From Plantago ovata (lineage: Eukaryota; Streptophyta; Magnoliopsida; Lamiales; Plantaginaceae), in assembly GCA_028274465.1 (NCBI GenBank), contig CM051457.1:30415313-30479312 (forward strand): DNA of 64,000 nt, given 5' to 3'. This document shows positions 57,909-64,000 of this stretch, one piece after another (the stretch's first letter is position 1; every line of letters starts with the position of its first letter). The notes under the pieces are model-generated. The model worked only from the letters and a program-made list of their open reading frames with translations, did not search any database and had not been told where the DNA came from. The position numbers were made by a program, and so were the translations under genes.

Positions 57909-60468
57909 ATGCCTAAACACAAGTCATTTAAAACCTTTTTGGGGAGTCATGTTGATACTGAAAAGGATCAGGAGCTTAGAGGAACCAAAGCAGGTAAAGG
58001 TCTCCCTATGTGTTGTATTTCAGATTTGTGCTTTATAAACTAAATGGTAAAACTACGGCTACGGAAACAATACATTTGCCCTTGCCATTCTGTTTTAAAC
58101 ATTTGATTTGTATGTTTAACACTTAACAATTAGATATGGCTTCTTTACTGCAGAAGTTGAAGACAAAGTACACAAGATATTAGAGATTCTTAAAAGTGAG
58201 AATAATGATGATAAAGAGTCGCTTGCCATATTGATCGAGGATTTTCACAATCATTACCTTTCCCTTTACAAAAGTTATGATCATTTAACTGAAGAGCTGA
58301 GAAACGAAGCCCACAGCAATGAGAAGGACAGTTCCTCATCCAGCTCAGGTTCCTCAGACTCAGATGATAATTCTTCCAAGAGGAAGGGCAAGAAGAATGG
58401 AAAAGTTGAAAACCATCTTAAGAAAGACTTTGAAATGTCGCTTATGAACGTTGATGACTTAAAGAGAAAGCTGGCTGTCACTTTAGGTGAAAAGGAAGAC
58501 GCACAGGGAATCATTATGGGTTTCAATGTTGAAGCCCAAAAATGGAATGATGATAAATCAAGGCTCTTGACTGAAAATGCTGTTCTCAATACAGAACTTG
58601 AAGCACTGAAGGTTGAGAACTTTACTTTGAAGGAGAAACTGGTGTCATCAGAAAATTACATTACGAAGCTAAATCAAATGCAGGAGACTACTGAGAAGGA
58701 GAAAAATATACTTTCTGCAAAGATTTCACAGCTTGAAGATGAGATACAGCAAGCTCAGACTAAAATTCAAGATCTTTTGTCTGAATCAAGCCAGTTGTGT
58801 GAAAAAGTGACAGAAAAAGAAAGGGAGCTTTCGGATCATGTGGAGGAGCATGGAATTCATAAAGAAGCAGAATTAGCTCGTTTGAGAGAAATAGAAATGG
58901 AACTTGATTTGTTACGTAGCCAGAGACGAGAAATGTTGGAGCTGAAAGATATGGAAATATCTGGTCTTCTGAAAAAGCTTGGAGATCATGAGGCAGATTC
59001 ATTAAACAGGGTGAATAGTCTAACAGAGCAGATAGATAGTATTCAACTTGAGGTGGAGTCGTTGAGGACTCAAAATAGCAGCCTTGAAGAACAAATAATG
59101 CGAATTGGAAATGAAGCAGCAGTTCAGGTGGAGAGTCTTGAGGAAATGCTGGAAAACCAAAAATCAGAGCTTCAGAAGGTTGCTGAAGAAAAGGAGAATC
59201 TTCTTTTACAGATGCATCATACAGAACAGGAACTTGACTCTATTTGTAAATCCAAAAGTGAGGCGGATGTTATTCTCGAGAAGAACAGTGGAGATATGTC
59301 AGAATTTTTGGTTCAGATAGAGAAGTTTAAAGAGGAATTGTCAAGCAAAACTATTGATAGGGAAAGACTACTGGAGGAGAAGGAAAGTTTAGCATTACAG
59401 CATAATGATCTTCGACTAGAGCTGGAGAATCTTCTGAGCCAAAACTGTGAACTGGAAGCAAAAGTAAGAATCAAAACTGATGAGGGAAATGTGTTGAAGG
59501 TGGAGATTGGGGAGCTGAGGGAGATGGTTTCTGGCTTGGAAGCTAAATTGCGAAACTGTGAGAATAATCTGAAATTATCCGAGAAAAGGATGGAAGAGAT
59601 GGCCGAACATTTCCAGAAAGACATCGAGTCAAAAGATGAGGAAATATATCGACTGGAAGAGAACATAGAAGACCTTAACAGAGAATTGGAGATGAAAGTA
59701 GATGAAATGAGCACACTGGTAGAAAATATGCGAACTACTGAAGTTAAGCAACGATTAACAACTCAGAAGCTCCGTATTACAGAGCAATTACTAAACCAGT
59801 CGGAGGATACCAACCTGGTGAAAGTAGTGAAATTACAGGAAGATAAGAAAGAGCTTGAAGAGAGGATCGCCACACTATCAGAAACGGTTTCTACTTACAG
59901 AAAAAATCAAGTGAAAATGGTGACAGAGATTGAGAAGAAGGTGAATGAAACGTTAACTGGAATTGACACTTTAAGTACGAAAGTTGAGGAAGACTATGGA
60001 TACTTAGACTCTCGTACTTTTGATATTGTAAACGAACTTCAGGTTGCAAGACGTTGGATTCGGGAAACTAACATGGAAAAGCATGTACTGAAGAGTGAGA
60101 TTGCCAGTTTAGTTGGAGAACTTGAAAATGAGAAGGAACAAGAAGTGGTATTGAGGGGGGAGATTCGAGAACTGGAGACTGTGGTGGAGAGAGGCGAAAA
60201 TGATAGGAAAAGTTTAACTTCAGCCATAGAAGATTGGGTTGAGAAGTTGGGGCAGCTGGAGAAAACTATCGAGGAAAAGAATGAGAGATTGGGAGAAATG
60301 GAGAAGAAGATAAGTGAGAAAGATGATGCACTTTTGAGCCTCTGTGTGGAGAAAAGAGAGGCTATCAGACAGTTATGTATATGGATCGATTATCACCGGA
60401 AACGCTATGACGATCTCAGAGACACGATGCTGAAATCAAGAGGTGTAAGGAGGCAAGTAGCTACTTAA
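57909..60468 (+). CDS. CIP1: COP1-interactive protein 1 (CIP1)-like coiled-coil protein, copy 3
   Basis: Exons 57909-57993 and 58154-60468 (phase 1 intron, acceptor ACTGCAG) encode about 799 residues, open throughout. The N-terminus MPKHKSFKTFLGSHVDTEKD, then EVEDKVHKILEILKSENNDD, IEDFHNHYLSLYKSYDHLTE and ELRNEAHS match CIP1 (At5g41790 from memory) closely. Next comes the typical acidic Ser tract (SSSSSGSSDSDDNSSKRKGK), then about 650 residues of coiled coil and the end EKREAIRQLCIWIDYHRKR. Arabidopsis CIP1 is longer (well over 1000 residues), so this version has a shorter coil. Best candidate of the three for the true CIP1 orthologue. Expected location is cytoplasm/cytoskeleton or endomembrane-actin contacts. 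Confidence 0.88.
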
Positions 60469-61038
60469 TGTGACAATGCAGCATGAGTTCTATACAGGCA
60501 TGTTTGGTTTCTGCTTCTCTTTCTGTTCTCATGGTTTGATATATTCTTTTTAGTGAAGCTTTCTTATTCTTTTTCTTATGTCAGTATAGGGTGTATAGAA
60601 AATCAATATGGTTTGTTTTGATAAGCTTTTAGGATTCATTAATACAGCAACTTTGCATTGTGAAAATATGCTGGGCAGCCTTTGTATACAAAGAAGATCA
60701 GTGTAAGTGTGGTGTTGTTTTGAACTGATAATACGCGACCACAAGTCAGTTCACTAATGAGTTCTCTCCCCAAGTAGGTACATATGTGCAGTGCTCAATG
60801 CATCTTTGGTGAGTAGTTAAGGTGGTGCCATTGTCATGTCTTCCAGAATTATTGCCATGAACTGTGAAATTGAAATAGAGAACTATATAGACATCACATT
60901 TGTACTTTGGACAATTTTCACAGCAAATGTCCAATATTCTTATATTCCTGAAATACTGGAGTAGTCCATATATGTGGGCCTTTAACCCAACCAATCTGTT
61001 AAAATATGTCCCCAACAAAGAACTAGAAAGTTTACTGA
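60469..61038. other. 3' flank of CIP1-like copy 3
   Basis: 3' UTR and intergenic DNA. The overlapping opposite-strand frames at 60746-61100 have no family signature. Confidence 0.4.
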
Positions 61039-61717
61039 GACCATCTCCAACACTCAAACCCTCTCTCTCCTGCCACGTCAGCATTCCACTAACATTATAA
61101 TCTTTTTTATTCTCTCAAACCCACTCAAACTCTCTTCATCTCCAACAATAAAACTATCAAACCCAATTTTCTTTTTCTTTTCTCCTTTCTTTTTAAACCA
61201 CTTTATACATTTTCTCATTTCTTTAGAGTTACAAAGAGATTTGATCGAGCATACTTGGAAGTTGCAATGGAAAATGAAAACTTGTGTTTGCTAAATTGTG
61301 TTTGTATTTTTTTATAAGTTGTATTGTGTATTTCTTTCTTTTTCAAGTTTTATTTTATTATAATTATTAGTAAAGTTGCTACTATTTACTTGTTTAAATT
61401 AAAACAAAGTAAACTCCAAAAAAATAAAAAAAAATTAAACATAAGAATAATGAAGAATGAAATTAAAGGAAAGAAGAAGGAAAGTAAAAAAAAAGGAAAA
61501 AGGAAAGTGAAAAGAAAAAATGAAATAAGATAAAAAGAAGAAAGAAAAGAAACAAAAAGAAAAAAAATTAAAAAAAAAATAAAAAAACTGCCCAGACTGG
61601 TAGCCCAGACCAGTCTGGGCCAAAACAGCCCAGACAGCCCATCAGCTCCTGCTGGAGCTGATGGACAGTCTGAGAAAATATTCTCAGACCCATCTCCAGC
61701 CCCTGCTGGAGATGGTC
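61039..61717. mobile_element. TIR element, PIF/Harbinger-like MITE, with hairpin-rich right end
   Basis: Left end GACCATCTCCAACACTC and right end CTGGAGATGGTC are inverted. The three bases TGA flank both ends (61036-61038 and 61718-61720), the target size of Harbinger elements. No coding capacity. The middle is A-rich. The right 130 bp is a string of inverted repeats. Confidence 0.65.
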
Positions 61718-64000
61718 TGAGCTAGAGCGCACGACTAAACACGTGTCCGACTTGACACATGTCGGAGAACCTACGGTCGAACCATAAGCCTATATCGTTA
61801 TGGCTGAAAAGGTCTGTTCCAGTAAACTCTCGGGGAGAGGTAATGTCTCTCGGACCAAGCATTCTCCGAGAACCATTTCGACATCACAAATGGTCAAAAT
61901 GTCAAATCTCATATCGAACTCAAAAAAGTCTCTAGAATGGGCTATCGAGCCCACCAAGGATTTGGATCAAGCCCATTAAGAGCTTATGAGCTCATTGGAT
62001 CAATGTGATGCTAAACTCATTACATCAATGTGGTGCAACAAGTTTGCCTACCACTTTGGCTAAATTCAACCGGTCTTGAATTACTAACCCCACGCTTTAC
62101 CGAAGATACACATGGAACTATTGTATTGTTGTTATTTTTTAAACGGCCAAATTATATTAAGTAAAAATAAGAGTTACAAGATAATACAAGACAAGATGGT
62201 TGCACACCGAAAGTAACAATACATCAAACCAACCAAAAACTAGCAACGAAGTAAACACAAGAGCAAGTGAGCAACCCATTGTAAGATCTTATCATATTAT
62301 AGGATTCGTGAGGTGGTGCAGCGGTAAGGAGTTGGGTTACTGGTGGTTTAGAAGTTTGTGTAGCATCAGTGTAGGAGAAGTTGTAATATATTCCGTTTCA
62401 AAAAAAATAATCTTTATCATATGATACATTTGATAAAATACCTTATCATATTCATTTGATAATCCGTTGTACAATGTATTGAATTTTTTTTCCTTTATTT
62501 TTTTAGAAAATTTGTAATTTTGATGAGCAATTAACCGTGCAAAATTAAGTTAAAGTCCAATAACTAGTACTCTTAAGGTCCATAGGAATTTAGATTTTAA
62601 AGGACATTGTAAAAGATGAACGTTTGCTGAAAGACTTAGTGTAGGTACTAGATAGGTTCTTAAGCTTGCTGATGATGTACTTTGTTTACAAAAACAATCT
62701 ATTGAAGACCTAGAACCACTCAGAAAGTTGAAGATTGAAGACTAAAGACTTAGAAGAATTATGAGAAAGGTATCTACAAAGGCACGTGTTACTTCAGAAA
62801 GTGAGTAACTCTGCAATCAGATTGTTTAAGTGAAAATCTATGTGACAGAGTAGGTTGAACTTTCTGAACATAGAATGCTTGTTGACTGACAACACATGTG
62901 ACCTCTCCTTGTTGAATCACTTCGCATTATTTGGCTCCAAACAAGTTTGAATTTCAAAAAGCATTAAATGCAAAACATGCCGTTCTGAAGACTGAAGAAA
63001 AGAATGAAAGTATATATGTCCTAGAGACAACCTACGATAGGGACGATATGTACTTGATCACATTCAGTTATTGTTATTTATTTATGTTCATTTATCTATA
63101 CATTATTAAATACAATTGGCATTACATTTTATGAATACATTATTTGGTTGTTTGAATTATTCGATAAAATGTTCCCAAGGACTTAAGGTAATCACCAAGT
63201 TAGTGGGAGCTTGTGTGTCAATAATTAAGTCCTAAATAAGCCACTAGCTGAAGGTCATTGAGATACGGGATATCAATGATGCGATTGAAGCTAGCATATG
63301 TTGCATTAGATCCTTCGAGGATGTAGTAGGTCTCACTGCTACGAATGAACTTGGTTATTCATGATGAACATATGGACACTTTGGAGAGTGTTGGCATACC
63401 CAACCGAGAAACCATTTGGTAAAGCTATTTAAGTGTCTATGGTAGTATCGGTGTGTAGGGTGATGTTAGTAGTCCTTAGACTTGAGGCCAATACTATATC
63501 ATATGTGGAATAATGTACTTTGACCATGCGCAACGCTTGCACTCTTAAAGTAGGGTAAATACGGCATGCGTTGGGTACATTAGGAAACATATGGTGTGAG
63601 TGATTGGGCCAAGATAGGATTCATTTCTCTGTAATAGATACAAGGAGAGAATACTCACTTCTCATATTTAGTGCGATCACAAAACCGGTGGCCACCGTAT
63701 GTGAATATGTCAAAATGGTGTTTGGACATAATTCATAGATCGACTAATAAGATTGAGAGACAGTAAATGAAGTTATTAGAATAGACACATAACCATATTC
63801 TAGACTCATTCGAGTATTCGTGAATGAAGGGACCGTATCATCAAAGTACCTTACGCTACAGGTGGTTTGTTTTCCTCACAAACGTTCCTTGCATATTAAT
63901 ATTGTCTGATAAATTGTCTAGGAATTTATTATGACCTTAATTAGATTGTTGCTTAATATGCAAGGCCCTATGGGTCACACTTCAAGGTGGTGTTTCTACA
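61718..64000. other. Repeat-like region, unclassified
   Basis: No gene found. 62136-62260 has a LINE-tail-like layout and 62307-62340 repeats the SINE head seen near 20100. From about 63130 on the sequence is less AT-rich and reads like dispersed repeat DNA cut by the window edge, but I could not find ends, primer sites or proteins. Confidence 0.35.
62307..62340 (+). mobile_element. SINE head fragment
   Basis: GAGGTGGTGCAGCGGTAAGG followed by AGTTGGGTTA matches the start of the SINE-like sequence at 19985-20103 (other strand). Similarity stops after about 32 bases. Confidence 0.4.

Noticed and set aside
63130-64000. Possible retroelement or other large repeat at the window edge
   Set aside because: No termini, primer site or protein motif could be identified, so it is left unclassified.

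Overview
The window is eudicot nuclear DNA. It has split genes with GT-AG introns, AT-rich intergenic DNA, and plant-specific families: DUF7722, B3/REM, FAR1, HeLo/MLKL-type pseudokinase, SPA, and COP1-interactive protein 1 (CIP1)-like proteins. Its transposons are plant types: TRIM, Stowaway-like MITEs, a Mutator-like element, a tRNA-derived SINE, and LINE remnants. The species cannot be fixed from the sequence. An asterid is a guess. All gene names come from reading motifs, not from searches.

Layout. 0-6 kb: a twin-CX9C mitochondrial protein gene (+) and a DUF7722 gene (-), then nested TIR transposons and a long TA repeat. 7-21 kb: a repeat-rich accessory block with a tandem TRIM array, a two-domain B3 gene (-) with duplicated exons, a GA repeat, a LINE relic, a second TRIM inside a CAT-rich satellite, a SINE with an 18-bp target duplication, MITEs, and a decayed FAR1-like fragment. 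21.9-38.8 kb: the conserved core, with an MLKL-like pseudokinase (+), a SPA1/SPA2-class COP1 partner (-), and the splicing factor Crooked neck/Clf1 (-). 39-47 kb: intergenic DNA, a Mutator-like element with a perfect 9-bp target duplication, and an O-methyltransferase pseudogene whose 3' part is inverted. 47-60.5 kb: three tandem CIP1-like coiled-coil genes (+). 60.5-64 kb: a hairpin-rich TIR element and unclassified repeats.

How the genes fit together. SPA proteins are the obligate partners of the E3 ligase COP1 in light signalling, and CIP1 was named for binding COP1. Both families therefore lie within 35 kb here. From memory, Arabidopsis At5g41730 (kinase), At5g41770 (crooked neck) and At5g41780/At5g41790 (CIP1 group) lie in the same order, so most of this block looks like ancient microsynteny, with SPA as the extra member.

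Four otherwise well-preserved reading frames are each off by one base, three of them at homopolymer runs (SPA twice, CIP1-like copy 1 once, OMT once). This looks like uncorrected long-read error at least as much as biology, so single-base frameshifts here should be treated with caution.
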